Assembly (NCBI GenBank): GCA_023653785.1
Contig: JAMKCH010078666.1
Span: forward strand, 30,642 to 94,641
DNA length: 64,000 nucleotides
From: Ophioderma brevispina
Lineage: Eukaryota; Echinodermata; Ophiuroidea; Amphilepidida; Ophiodermatidae
Direction of reading: 5' to 3'
The first letter of the stretch is position 1, and each line of letters starts with the position of its first letter. A program made the translations under genes and the position numbers. The notes under the pieces are model-generated. The model worked only from the letters and a program-made list of their open reading frames with translations, was not told where the DNA came from and made no database searches. This document shows positions 34,289 through 46,029 of this stretch, one piece after another.

Positions 34289-35200
34289 CCCCCCCCCCCC
34301 CCCCCCGGCACGGCAACTTCTACATATGACGCCAGAGACCACCCGACCAATCGCACGATGACAATGACCAGCAAATCGCGCACGGCGCTGGGCAACAGAA
34401 GATAAAATTGGAGGGACATCTCCATACATCTGTGCCCCGGTCCTGCGCTCACGCCAGGACATGTCCCGAACTCGCATAAGAAGCTTGGCGCAGGTGCCAT
34501 CCAGTCTATCCTGCAGCTCTCTCTTCATGGTCCAGGTCCCAGATCCACACAACAGGATACTCTCCACACAGGCTCCAAAGAATTTCAGCTTGGTTGAATT
34601 GGAGACACCAGACCGCCACAAGTGGTGCAGCCTACTGCAGGCATTCCAAGCCCGTCCCCCTCGCGAAAGGAAGTCCCTCTTGCCGTCGGCAACATAGGAT
34701 CCCCAGACACTTGAAGTCCTTGACGCTCTTTTATTTGAGTTGGCTACCATCTGTATTGCAGAAGGTTTGATGATCAAATTCCTCGTTGACGGGTTCACAC
34801 ACCCCGTCCCCTTGCATCCAGATGTCAGGCCGACTTAGTACGCAGCATTCTCGAGCGCTGCCATAGATCCCGCGCACCATAATATCAGATCAGGCTGCCG
34901 AGCAGACCATCCGCGCAGTGCAAGGTCTGCGAGACACGACTTTGGTGACGTCTAAACGCTTGGGTTTGAAGTGCGTCCTCTTGTCGTTCATGATGTCAAG
35001 ACCTGGTCCGAGGATGAACAACCACGACTACAAAGAGACAGGGAGCAAGAGTATCTCCCTGGAGGTTCCACAGTTGTCGGGACTCCTTTGTGGGCCCATC
35101 CATGGTCTGCACAAAGCTATATGGGCTATCATACATGATGGAAATTGCCTTGACAGTCTCCTCTGGGACACCATAGCCGGCTAGACACCATTTATGATAT
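34121..35200 (-). mobile_element. RTE-like non-LTR retrotransposon, 3' half
   Basis: Minus-strand frames, 5' to 3': SRQFPSCMI and CRPWMGPQ region near 35150, GLDIMNDKRTHFKPKRLDVT near 35000, then a site where the catalytic YADD reads HCADG near 34900. Next SYVADGKRDFLSRGGRAWNA, KLKFFGACVESILLCGSGTW and LQDRLDGTCAKLLMRVRDMS (34690-34450), and C-terminal GDVWRCMVNSISAAAVR ending in TAG at about 34128. The 3' end is TAGATAGATAGAT, usual for this type. It is dead through frameshifts and the altered active site. Confidence 0.75.
34238..34306. repeat. T49-G-C19 composite homopolymer
   Basis: About 49 T, one G and about 19 C lie inside the C-terminal coding part of the RTE-like relic, shifting the frame between GVICRSC and the terminal GDVWRCM block. 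It is either an insertion or expansion, or an assembly artefact. Confidence 0.85.
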
Positions 35201-35344
35201 CTAGGTTGTATATCGCCACACTACTTTATAAGGACGAAGAGTAAGTATGTTCACGCAATAACATCCTGACAAACTCACTGGCACAAGAATTGGGTTCGCT
35301 CGCCCACATACCCTAAGATTGAAGGCACTCACCCTGTGCTACTC

Positions 35345-36030
35345 ATGTGGGGGGGCAGATATTCCTGCGCCTTTATGGGAAAGATCAACTCCTGCCAGAG
35401 CTTGATTCAGCGTTAAATGCCTCCCTCCGGCTTATCACAGGATGCCTCCGTCCAACGCAACGGAAAACTTTAAACATCCTAGCAGGAATTGGGCTCCATC
35501 CTAGCATCCGTCGTAGCGTAGCGAGCATAGCAAGAGATGCCAAGTATCTATGTAATCACCGCTATGTCTGGACAGATACCTGCTGCCACCGCTAAATCAG
35601 AAGAGCTTCTAAGCAAAGTCCACCCGTGAAACAGTCTCTAAGGGTCAAGAGAGTCACCTTGGAAAGAAAGACTTGCCATCAATCAATAACATCTATCGTA
35701 TTGAACCTGGGTGAGCATCTCCCACCTTGAACTGACTCCTCATGGGCTGCTGAATGCGATGTGGCCTCACAGATTGAGAACAAAACTGGCCGATCTAAGG
35801 TTTTACTGCAGAAGTGGGGACTTCTGGAAGCAGAATCAGGATACAAGGTGGTTGATGGAACGGCCGCGCCACAGACAATGGAAGATCTCTTTGTCTGCCC
35901 ATTGCTGGAGCAACAATGCACACACAAAGGGACTTGAGGAATTCAGTGAAGCACTCAGACGTTGTACCCATCTTGGCTGGATCATATCTGAGAACCACAG
36001 TGTTTGGACACGATAGAAGAAGACACTTGA
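35345..36030 (+). mobile_element. CR1/jockey-like retrotransposon, C-terminal relic
   Basis: Plus-strand frames encode LDSALNASLRLITGCLRPTQ, LNILAGIGLHPSIRR, then (shifted) HRLRTKLADLRF and APQTMEDLFVCPLLEQQ. That order (ALNASLR-TGC, IAGIxPP, RLRTG, CxCGxxxQTMxHxxxCPLL) is the usual C-terminal tail of this retrotransposon group. The normal CxCG cysteines are lost (GYKVVDGTA). Several stops. Confidence 0.65.
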
Positions 36031-36772
36031 TTGATCAGTCTCTTCCGAACATTATCACCACGAACTTAGTTCCACAATAACCTTTACGAATTGTGTGTCC
36101 TTAGCCCGGGGGTGGGGGTTTCTCAAGTTTGGTTGGGTAAGGGACGTGCTCGGAGACTCTGAATGTAGGCCCATTGATATACCATTATTTGCCAAAAAAG
36201 GACCCATCGCTGTCGAGATGCAAATTTGATCCAAATTTAACCCAAATTTCCATTTTCCCCGGCAAAAATTTTGACATGTAAGCAAATTGACAATTTGGCT
36301 CAGATGGAGGATATTTTATTAATTTTCCAACAATTTTTAGGGGAAATGTTGCGTTTCACTTGAGAAATTTGACTAATTTTCCAACAAATTGAGAAAATGT
36401 TGAAAACGACCCATTGCTATTCAAAAATTGTCATGAAAAAAAGGGGTCATTGATAACAGAAGGCTGAAAATGGACCGATGTCTGTGGCACGTCCCGTATG
36501 GTCAATTTCATTGTGTTGAGAACCCCCCCCCCCCCCCCCCCCCCCCAGGTCCTTAGCCTGAAGGAAAAGGCGATTGAACGGCCAGATTTAAGGATTTTGT
36601 TACAACTTTTCTTAATCAGTCAGTTTTTACAGTGGAACACATTTTTGGGTGATTTCCTGCATCGAAATGTTCAATAGTATTGTTTAGTCGATCCGTACAC
36701 TAATATTCGAGTATGGCCACCCCTGGCATGAATCAGTGCGTCAAGACGTCGCGGCATTGTGTCACGAGGGGG

Positions 36773-36808
<36 letters not shown>

Positions 36809-37319
36809 GGGGGGGGGTAAAAAAATTAAGGGGGGGGAAGGGGGGGGGGGGGGGGGTGGGGGGGGGGGTATTTTTTTAGGGGGGGTGGGGGGGGGGGTAA
36901 AAAATATGGGGGGGGGGGGGGTGGGGGGGGGGGGGAGGGGTTTTTTTTGTTTATGATGTAAATTGGTCTGAGGTCCATGCGTTCACGGTCAAAGCCCTGT
37001 CTGAGCGAACTCCTGAGCATTTGTGGAAGATTGTCAATGTCTTGATGGTCGGCCTACAGCATTCCCATGGATGCGCGATAGGGTTAATCAAGGGAGCAAG
37101 CAAATCATGGTATCTGCTCCACCCCCTCTGCCTAAAGAAATTGCCTCACTACAGCGGGTCTGTGCGGCGTGGCTTTGTGTTCGCCTTGCAGCCGAAAAGT
37201 GTGCATAATGTCCATTCTGTCGATTGTCTAACTCACTTAGTTCAATGTTGTTTTCTGACAAAAATTGTTCTTTGAGAACACACACTAGTAACTGAGTCTC
37301 TTTTGTCGGGATTGTCCCT
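36031..37319. repeat. no gene; long poly(C) and poly(G) tracts
   Basis: C25 at 36522-36546. A G-dominated block with T and A interruptions spans 36767-36940. The Gly- or Pro-rich frames here are artefacts. Nothing else is recognised. Confidence 0.7.
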
Positions 37320-37735
37320 CCTCAGTTTAAGCAGGTATCATTGTTTTTTTCTGCCCATCCTTAAGAAACCTGGCTTGATTTAATTGCTTAAAGAATTTTA
37401 GGCCAGTATCAAATTTGCCTTTTATTTCAAAAGTTCTTGAAAGGGTTGTTTTACGCCAACTGCAGAATACCCTTCATCAAAAAACCTTGTGGAAATAAAC
37501 CAATTCGCCTACAGAAAGGGTCACAGTGTAGAGACCGGCGGTTATGGATGGAGTGTTATGGATGACCTTCTTAATAAATACTGACAAGAAAACGGGTTTT
37601 TCTCTTGTGGCACTCCTTGACCTCAGCGCCGCGTTTGATACACTAGCATTCTATTCTGCTCAAGCGACTTGAGATTTGCCGTTCGGTATCAGAGGGACAG
37701 TTCTTAATTGGTTTTTCATCGCAGGATGTTATTTT
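37320..37735 (+). mobile_element. L2-like retrotransposon, RT N-terminal relic
   Basis: In broken plus frames: LPILKKPGL, a degraded FRPVSNLPFISKVLERV block, then LRQLQN, AYRKGHS-like, and LLDLSAAFDT with LKRLEI after it. Coding similarity stops near 37730 (GTVLNWF). Confidence 0.7.
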
Positions 37736-37739
37736 CGTT

Positions 37740-38197
37740 TTGGGTACAGCCTCCTTACGTATTGTACGCCCACTAGTCAGTGTGATATAATCTCTCAGGG
37801 TGTATAATTCTGCTGTAGGGTCCATACGTCGTGGGGAAGGAAGAAAATATACCTCAGGGGCGACCCGATCTCGTGTGCCGTTAGTTTCCCTTATAAGGTA
37901 AACACCGCTGTTGTGTATACGTATGTAATTAGTCCCTGCCCACGGGTAAATGAAGTAGCCGATGTAAAAATAGGGATTGGTGATCTGTATGTCTTGGATT
38001 GGTTGCTTGATTGGTAGGACTATGTGTGTACGAGATATTGTTTCGCGGAAGCGATGAGAGGTGAGAGGGATGTGATGGTGGTGTATACATGCCGTGTACA
38101 TGACTGTTGTTTTGCGGCAAAGTGAATTTCGTGTGCATGATAGCGTTGGTGGATATAGGCTTATGTATGACATCATGTATAAATTGAAAAATACCAT
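37740..38197 (-). CDS. unclassified open frame in a GT/AC-skewed island
   Basis: The minus strand is open from an ATG at 38197 to 37643; the last 30 codons overlap the L2 relic, so any real part would be about 150 codons. Recognisable text includes NPYFYIGYFIYPWAGTNYIR, RETNGTRDRVAPEVYFLP and RMDPTAELYTLRDYITLTSG. I see no signal peptide, membrane helix or catalytic motif and recognise no family. The minus strand here is A/C-rich, which lowers stop frequency, so chance cannot be excluded. Flanks are retrotransposon pieces (37320 and 39880). Confidence 0.25.
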
Positions 38198-38226
38198 GGT
38201 TGAAAATTATCGCATTATGACACCTT

Positions 38227-38544
38227 GTGCAAAGAAATGTAGTAGTAGATGTAATAGATGGGATATTTTGTTTTGACAACATTATGGGAAGGAATAAAAT
38301 GAAGCGGTTTTGTCCCGGTCAGTCTGATTTATATGACATAGTGCTGAAACCACCAAAAGTGTGGTTTGTAATGTTCGCGGAGCCTAATTCATGTGCAGAT
38401 GATTCGGCGAGTTTTTGTTCTTGCACGAATGAAACTGTGTGTTATAGTGATAGATCAAGTATTTTTATTTCTTTGAGACCCAAATACTTGCTATGTAACT
38501 GTATAGAAGTAGATGTGAGTAGAAGGGATATGGGAAGGGATTGA
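38227..38544 (+). CDS. unclassified Cys-containing open frame
   Basis: A plus-strand frame from ATG to TGA, 105 codons, with CADDSASFCSCTNETVCY and SLRPKYLLCNCIEVDV. A separate 60-codon frame just upstream (38094-38276) contains CAKKCSSRCNRW and overlaps it. Plus strand is G/T-rich. No family recognised and no splice evidence. It could be chance or part of an unknown inserted element. Confidence 0.2.
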   Translation: MQRNVVVDVIDGIFCFDNIMGRNKMKRFCPGQSDLYDIVLKPPKVWFVMFAEPNSCADDSASFCSCTNETVCYSDRSSIFISLRPKYLLCNCIEVDVSRRDMGRD

Positions 38545-38545
38545 A

Positions 38546-39142
38546 ATGAAGTATGAGTATTAATGTTGGGGGGGGGGGAAAGAGGACTATTTTTTATGTA
38601 GAATGGATTTGGGCGTGCAATTTCATAAAGAATATGATAATGATATCGAAATGAGCCAAGTACAAAGGATTGTTTAACAACTTATGTTCTATATTCAGTT
38701 ATGTTATTTATAATAGAATCAACCCATCGCGTTACCGGAAGCAAGTTTAATTAAGACTGCGTCAATACTGGGAAAAAAGGCATGTAGACAATTTACCGTT
38801 TCAGGAATGAATTAAGATAATCTAGCCTTTCAAGCTTACATGGAGGTGCAAAGCCTTTTGTTCCTTCCATATCCAAAACACAGGCGCTAAAAAAAAGTCG
38901 TATACCCATTGACGCAAATGACAATTAGTGAAGCTTAATCAGAATGTTGTGAACATTAATGCAGCTATAAACGCGCAATTATGTACGTTGTCTTCAATGA
39001 TTTCATTAACCACACAATTAATTTGATTGCTATAGGACACATGTTTTAATATAAATCCAATGTCATCCAAGTTAAAATCGTTTATATCCATTATAGTCAA
39101 AAATTAGCACTCACCAAAATCAATCAGACAAATATTAATATT
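38546..39142. other. no gene recognised
   Basis: AT-rich, with a G9 run at 38570. Possibly part of an insertion between the two halves of the L2 relic. Confidence 0.35.
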
Positions 39143-39682
39143 AAAGGTGCATTCGTGATCCTAGCACTTCATTTTTGTTTTTTTGTTTCACAGATATCCC
39201 TGGAAAAAACTTATTTACAAATTTCAGGTGGGTGATCTGACGGTCTGCGTTTTAATGTTTATGCCAAAATGTGTGCATCACGCTGTCCCATTGGGAACTG
39301 TCTTGTAATTTCCTCCGCTTAAAAACACAAAATACGAAGATACAAATATCAATTTTTTTTTTTTAAATCGCATTTACACGTAAAATTAGGCGCACATACT
39401 GTACTTAGACCAAACAATTCAACATATTATAAAATTCTCACTTTTTGTGGCACGTTAGAAGGAATTGACTGTGCATCACGGAAATGCCCTTAATAATATG
39501 CATCACCAGACAACTATTTTTTTTATATGTATCTTGAGAAGAAAGAAATGGATTGAAAGCTAAAATTTTCAGGACGACAATGAGGGAAAAATACGGCCTC
39601 TTTTCAGCTGAACAAAAGTGATTACTACTGCGGTTAAATCAGGGTGTCCCAAACACGATCGTAACAAGCACCTTTTAATGTA
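39143..39682. mobile_element. TTAA-flanked MITE
   Basis: The left end TTAAAGGTGCATTCGTGATC and complement of right end TTAAAAGGTGCTTGTTACGA are partly inverted, both with TTAA. It is 540 bp and non-coding. Same style as 19384 and 20221. Confidence 0.5.
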
Positions 39683-39879
39683 CAGTCAAACCTCACAGCT
39701 TAAAATGTCAACTCATTTTAGTTTTGGTACCACTCTCAGAATAATTTATGCACAGTAAGTTATGGTCAAATGTTGTACTCCTTCATGCAATGTCATCAAC
39801 CCAATCAACGCCACTAACGCGATGAATGTCTTTTTTTAAGACTATTTTGTTCATCTATGTTCGGAGCGTTCCAATTGTT

Positions 39880-40090
39880 GATCGCAAAAATAGATCATAT
39901 AAACACCATTCTCCAGGAGCTTCACTGGCTCCCCATCAATTATCGCATTTAAATTTAAAACTTTGTGTGTTTTAGTGGTTCGCTTTTGAAGGTACCCTGC
40001 CCTACCGGGCTTCTGTTCTGTCAAGTACCAACCGTCATAGGCCAGTCACAAATAGATATGCTGCCTTAAGCCAACACTAATTGCAACAGA
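39880..40090 (+). mobile_element. L2-like retrotransposon, distal coding relic
   Basis: Plus frames give INTILQELHWLPINYRI and then FKILCVL-like, LPYRASVLSSTNRHRPVTN-like remnants. The LHWLP..YRI block is diagnostic of L2/CR1 C-terminal regions. It probably belongs to the element that starts at 37320. Confidence 0.65.
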
Positions 40091-40099
40091 ATCAATTCC

Positions 40100-41020
40100 A
40101 AACAGAATGGTATTGAGAAAACGTTTAAAAAAGAAAAAAATAAAAAACTTAAAATCAAAGGAGTGGAACATATATTTTTAAGGGGTAAGTTTTAGAACAG
40201 GGGTCAAATATGAAAAGTATCAAAAACCGCGTCGGAAAAGTATGTCAACGTGTTCGTTACATTCTAGGATTAAAAAAAAAGGTATAGTTTGCCATATCTG
40301 AGGTTGTAGTTCAATCGTTAAGAGTCAAAATAGTTCAGGTCACAATGGGGGTAAATTTCAGATATATCCTGTTCGTTATAAAAATGGTGTCAAATTGTTC
40401 GTCTTAATGGTTAAAAGAACCCCGAAAAACGTAACGGGTTGCCACAACCTATAAGATTAGTTGCATAATTGGAACACAAAATGTGACTGGGGGCTACAGG
40501 TTTTAGGGGAGGTCACTAGTTATAGTCTGTATTCTTATATAGAAATGCAAACAAAGAATATCTATTTACATTTATTATCTAGTGGGACAAATTTCACAGT
40601 TTACAACCATCCCGATCAAAATCGAACCATTCTATGAATTTTTACCCCAGATGACTTGAAAAACTGTTATGAGCCTATTGTACTAAAGCTATAAACGAGG
40701 AGAGAGGGCACAACTATACCCCCCCCTTTTTTACCTTAGGCGTATAGCCCATTAAATTGGGTTTACATATTTAAATCAATTCGAAAAATTCTAATTTTTT
40801 ACCCTGTACAAAGGTTGCCCCCCTTATTTCTACCATGTTTCCACTAGGTTGATTTTGGTTTTAGACTTTTATATATTATTTTTAGACTATTTCAGAGTAT
40901 ATTAACACCAAAATTGTTTCTGTTGCAAATTTGTCATGTGGGTCAAATCTACAATTATTGGAATATTCCCGTGCTCTCCGTCCTCATCACAAAAATCCCT
41001 AAAAAACCCTTGTGTGCTCT
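40100..41020. other. insert between L2 pieces, no gene recognised
   Basis: AT-rich sequence with degraded phrases GGTCAAATATGAAAAG and GTTCGTTA. It lies between two blocks that are adjacent in intact L2 elements, so it is likely inserted DNA. Confidence 0.35.
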
Positions 41021-41024
41021 CAAA

Positions 41025-41265
41025 TCTGCTGGGGAGCGATCTTTTTCGTTTTGCTGCCATCAGCCTGGACCTCCCTTCCTACCACACTTAGTAATTTATC
41101 CTCCCTACTTCAATTCAAGAGCAGTTAAAGACTCATCTATTCCATCAGGCATTCCCAAATGCATAGTGTTTTTGTTTGTCTGTTCGTTTTGTGTCTTTGT
41201 GCGCATTGAGATCTTTTGATGATTTGCGCCTTATAAGAACTCTGTATTATTATTATGATTAAACC
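41025..41265 (+). mobile_element. L2-like retrotransposon, C-terminus and 3' tail
   Basis: Encodes GERSFSF then (shifted) SAWTSLP, LLQFKSSLKTHLFHQAFPNA, the usual L2 end. The tail is GCGCCTTATAAGAACTCTGT followed by (ATT)n. Confidence 0.75.
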
Positions 41266-41369
41266 CTTCTTTGCATGTGGCAGACAGTGTTTTCCAAGAA
41301 TGTCAGGACGGCGTTCGTTTCCATCTGGCACACCAGTGACGTTTTTCTTCCATAATAAATACCGGTGTT

Positions 41370-41526
41370 TTGTAGAAGTAATTATTGTACGGCGTACTCA
41401 TTGTCCGGGGACAATGGTGAACCATAGGGCAATCGATTTTCAGTTTGACTCGTCAGTAAATAGTTTGCACGCTTTATTCACGTTATCGTCTATGAGCCCC
41501 GGACTGTGGCTCCCGCCGGACTATAT
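41370..41526. repeat. TAGTCCGCCGG-family fragment
   Basis: GTAATTATTGTACGGCGTACTC through CGTTATCGTCTATGAGCCCC and CCGCCGGACTATATCGC matches the 31068 element end. The left terminus is lost or changed. Confidence 0.55.
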
Positions 41527-41529
41527 CGC

Positions 41530-42090
41530 TTTTTACACCGGCCATATATCATCACTGAGCCGCCACCCCTTGAGTCGATTCCTTGAATTACAGCCATCTC
41601 TGAGGTTCTCATCAAGTAATCGACGAACCCTCGGTCTTCCATCTTGATGGGTCAAGGGTGTAGCGGCCCTCGTCCATGAACACAACATTCGCCAGTGTCC
41701 GAGCTGTATCTCCAGATCTCCGGTGCCCTCCCTGGCCCAGCGAATTCGATCAACTCTGCGGTGAACGGTTGGGCGTGGACAGTTGGTCATTCGCCTTGCT
41801 CGGTAAACATGTTGAAGCAACTTAATTTACAGTTTGGCGGGGAAAAACGTTGATGCCATAGTGTCATCCCACAAACGACAAGGACGGCTCGTTGGCATTT
41901 TCGGGTTTTTACGGCACAGATTTAAGCAGTCGGCGATCATTCTCGTCTGGGTAGTCAATCATGGTCGTCCTGAAGATTTTCGTGGCCTCAAATAACCCAC
42001 CTCTCGCTGAGTCTGAGGATTTTACAGACGTAGTCAGTCTGCGATATCCGGAGGGAATCAGGGACTTTGGCAAGCACTCTTCGGCGTATT
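41530..42090 (-). mobile_element. Tc1/mariner-like transposase relic
   Basis: Minus frames give VHRRVDRIRWARE, (shifted) NVVFMDEGRYTL, then HQDGRPRVRRLLDENLRDGC and GWRLSDDIW. These correspond to the LEWAR, VxFxDExxF and DGRxRVWRxxxE blocks around the second catalytic Asp of Tc1/mariner transposases. Multiple frameshifts, so inactive. The N-terminal part fades near 42090. Confidence 0.6.
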
Positions 42091-43356
42091 ATTGACAATG
42101 CCGTTGGAAGAGGCATAGCCTAGGGACCTCTGTGTAGTTTTTTGTTGTAAAGGGTAACTAACCCAAACTATGAAAAATGGTGTGGGCTCATTGCACATAG
42201 GCTGGAGCAGGGAAAAAGAACAAAAACACAGACGATTGACATTTAATAGCTCCCAACAAAATTACGTAATTCAAAATTAGGCATGGAATCACTTCACCTG
42301 GGTAGTGGGAAACTCCATTATGTAATATTCACTAAATAATTGATTACTGAGGCGTTAAAATAAATTAGAAATACGTTTAAGATTGGGTCTGAAATAAAAA
42401 TTATTCAACTTAGGAGCACCGTGTATATACTTTACTGTATTTAAGGACAACGGAACACAAGGGACATTTCCTAAGAATACTAAGAAAACAAAAGTTCTCT
42501 AAAGTGTTGTTATTGTATACGATGTTGTTGAAACATACCTAGCGATAGAACGCTCAGCCGTGAGGTTTATTTGGACAAAGCAAACTATAAACAAAAAGTA
42601 ACTGAGCTTGTTTGCTGTCCCAATAGGGCCCTTATAGGCTAAGCAAGATGTTTGGATTCTCCATGCAAGACAGAATTACTAAATCATATTTTAACCTCAT
42701 TAAAACGTCGTTTGGGTCTTATGCACTTCCATTGTTATTTAATACATTGATGTAAGCATTAAAATATGAAAAAAAGTGGTCGAAAAGTAGGCGAATTTTT
42801 CTGGAATGGCCGAGTGGCTCTTTTTTAAAAAACAATTTGCGTCGTCGCGTCGCAATAGATGAATGAACTTGAAATCAACATGGTATCGGCTAACACATGG
42901 CCAATATCAAAATTAACGAGTTCGTTTGCGCGGATATCGTCGTTTACGAGACAGGGCTATATTCTGTTATGTGTCATTTAAAAAACGTAACCATAGGACC
43001 GAAAAATATTCCCTGATGTAGGTTAATTAATGCATGCCATGATACACAAACTCGCAAAAGGGTACGCGTAAAGAAGTGCGTGATTCGGAGATTTAGACCG
43101 GAAATAAAAAAGGATTATTATCTGTCAGTGAAGATATAAGAATGTTAAATATTTTACGGAAAAATCGGTTAATGAACAAACAGTCGCGACTTAACAAACT
43201 ATGCGACACATTTGTTCGAATATGTTGATGTTAGTCAATTCGGCATCCGCATCTTTGGGCGCATTCGATGCTCTAAGAGCCGGGGGCGCTCATATGTGAT
43301 CGGAATATGCGAGCACGGCTTAGAGAATAAAGATATATATTTTTTAATATGTGAAA
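42091..43356. other. no gene recognised
   Basis: AT-rich unique DNA with no splice-supported frame or identified repeat. Confidence 0.4.
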
Positions 43357-43990
43357 GTGATTTATAGTCCGCCGGAGTCATAGTCCAGGTCCATAGATGA
43401 CAAACGGAATAAAGCGTGAATGAAAACTAGTGTTGAGTGAAAGAGTCAACGTAATCAAGTGCCCTATTCTACCGGTATTCTCTCTTACGACGAACTTAAC
43501 TGGCCCTCGTTCTAAAACAGGTGTGTCTTTAATTCAAAGTAATCTTCAACCCAATTTTCGATCTCCGGTTATATGGTTGAATATAAAATGCTGCCACCCA
43601 GTAAAACTCGAGTCGGCCCTACTATCCATTGAACGCAACGTTACGCTCTTGACAGGTGCGAAATAATGTAGAAAAAACACCAGATCGGCAACACGGGCAA
43701 TTAATTTCAAAATAAACGTCAATACGCAGTGCGTTGGATTTCACAGATTCCAACCCTTCCGTACGACCCATCGAAAGCAAAAGCATAAGTTCTGTCGAAA
43801 TCCATATATTTCTTTGCGATTTGAGTTTGATTTAGATCGGTTTATGATACGTCACAAGTCTTGGTGGAAAACCACCCCAGTCTAAATTGCAACGCGGACT
43901 GAACGAGCCTGACATATATTCACCCGTTGGGGGGGGGGGGGGGGGGGGGGGGGGGGTGACGATGGACTATGAGTCCGGAGGACTAGATCT
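43357..43990. mobile_element. TAGTCCGCCGG-family TIR element with G27 tract
   Basis: Left end TAGTCCGCCGGAGTCATAGT and complement of right end TAGTCCTCCGGACTCATAGT are inverted. Next to the left end is the family phrase GGAATAAAGCGTGAATGAAA. A G27 tract is at 43930-43956. The open frame at 43430-43666 inside has no homology I recognise. Confidence 0.6.
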
Positions 43991-44750
43991 CCTGCCACAA
44001 CCGGGCAGAAACTATTTAAAATGACTACGTTCGATAAATAAAACTGCAATTTGATAAATAATACTGCTGCGTGAACAAAATATCTGTTGGGTGCTAAATG
44101 AAACTGAACTTGATATAAAGCAAGGTCATGGCTGAGCAAGCGCTTGTGTTTTAAAACATCCAGAAAAAACCAACGATATAAAAAACAATAATTCATCCTC
44201 TTTTAAAAACAAATGTAATAAAATAGTTCGTGGTGAGGGATGAAGTAACCGAATGGTAAACGTGAGAGAAATACATTTTGAAGAGGACTTCCATAATTGG
44301 AATATACACTTATCCACGCAGGGGAGTGCCCCCGTGTTTCCGCACTGACGCGAGATTTGGGCTCCAACAAAAGTGGGTGTTCGGAGGAGTGTGAAAGTGG
44401 TTGCCATCGTTTAACACCGACCTACGATTTTGTTTTCAAACCAAATAAACATTCATGAGGTTTGATCCCACCAAACAAGATCACTTCAGCGCTTGTACAA
44501 TGTGACGTTGTAGTGTTTGTAAAAACGTGGATTGGTTTTATTTTAAATGTTAATCAACCCTTTTCTGTCTGCATATATCGGTTTATGCCAAGTTATGTCT
44601 TTAAAATTGAATTAATCACATGAGATGAGATTAAAGAACGGAAATTATTTTAAAAAGTACCTTTCAATAAAATAAGTGATCTATTTGAATGCCTCAGCCT
44701 GCGATGGGAAGGGTTATTGACTTTGGAGTTTGGTTTGGGTCGAGATGACG
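43991..44750. other. no gene recognised
   Basis: Two minus-strand frames run through it but lack splice sites and family resemblance. Confidence 0.35.
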
Positions 44751-45640
44751 TGTGGCCAGGATTCTGAAAGCTGATACCGAAAAAATATTACGCAAATGGA
44801 TCAAACTCACAGAAAAGCAGAGTATCATCCGCGTGAGAATGAAAACTAGCATTGCTACTAGCATAATATGATTCCTAATGATATCACCGCCTGGATGAGT
44901 TTATACATTATGAAACCTTATGGGCCTACAACGGAGCCATATGCTTGGACATAGCACTGTTAACCAGCATATGATCTAATCCAGGCTAGATTGTGATATC
45001 AAAGCTGGTTTCGAGCCTACTAATCAATGTGTTATGGTAAATGGTATAGATGGCAGCACTCTTTGTAAGCAATGTATGTAGGACAACCTTAATACTATCC
45101 AAGGCTTGACGGATATAATTTCTGACCTGGAGAACATTGGAGAAGGGCAGTCTCTGTGGAGTGGGGAGCTTTGTATGCTCATTGAAAGCTATTGAAACGG
45201 CTACCTAAATCATGGTCACAAACATGCTGTAGTTACTTGACATGTTGCGACTTTAGAAATCCAATCACTCTTGTAATGAACTCAATGTCGGCAACTGGCA
45301 ACCCGTACGGTTACCACGGTCCAGAGAGATGAGGGACGATGGAGTGTTTTAATATGTGAGGAAATCTGACAAAAGTGATCTATTAAACCTGGTGATGATA
45401 AACATTGTAAGTTCTGATCCAGAAAGGAAGAGTGGACATTGAGAAGGCCATGTTGGACATTTGGTAAATTATTTCAGCACAGCAACTTCAGAGTTCGAGA
45501 GATAGTTTAAAGCCGGGCCTATAACTATAAAGTTCCTTACTAACACGAGAGATTCGTCGGCATTGGCAGTCAGATTTGGACCTGAACGTTTCCAATCTTA
45601 TCACAAAAAAAATCAGCAATCATTGCCAAAAAATGCCCGA
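44751..45640 (-). mobile_element. L2-like retrotransposon, RT relic
   Basis: Minus frames, 5' to 3': IADFFCDKIGNVQVQ at 45630, PGFKLSL-like and a palm region with ALDSIKVVLHTLL (now in pieces), RLETSFDI and LDWIRSY near 44990, IQAVISLGIIL (for GDIIRNHG), then a DDTLLFCEFDPF block for the YADDTQLY region near 44815. All motifs are degraded by frameshifts. Confidence 0.6.
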
Positions 45641-46020
45641 AGTCAACATAAGAGTTTGCACATGGTAAAGCCCAAGGATTTTAGTAGATATTTTAGAGTA
45701 TGCATTAACGACAAAATCGCACTCAATAGGACACAACACTAGGACTTCTACTGGCTTGTGCCCTGGCTCGACATCACTGGCGCTAGGCGTCATCAGACTC
45801 AAGCTGTATGCTCGCTAAAATTTTCTCATAGCGTGCTGCATTACCGGCTACAAAAAAAAAACCATTATTTTTGCGTGGAGAACTGATCTTGGAGTTTTAG
45901 TTCTAGCGAAATCCTGCTCATGAGCATTATTTTTTTTCAACTGGTCTCATGGAAAAGGCGCTATTCTTCTTATGTGTGCGCTTTATCCGTTAAATTTATA
46001 TTGAAGTTTACACAGAAACG
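45641..46020. other. no gene recognised
   Basis: Nothing supported beyond short A and T runs. Confidence 0.4.
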
Positions 46021-46029
46021 ACTTCCTGC

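Noticed and set aside
34133..34798. 221-codon minus-strand ORF as a host gene
   Set aside because: It is the C-terminal part of an RTE-like reverse transcriptase read through an A/G homopolymer; the Lys and Gly runs are artefacts.
36759..37020. Gly-rich and Pro-rich ORFs
   Set aside because: They are translations of a poly(G) tract.
37643..37739. C-terminal part of the 184-codon minus ORF
   Set aside because: It is antisense to a recognisable L2 reverse transcriptase segment.
41533..41820. 95-codon minus ORF as an intact transposase
   Set aside because: Conserved blocks lie in more than one frame, so it is a relic.
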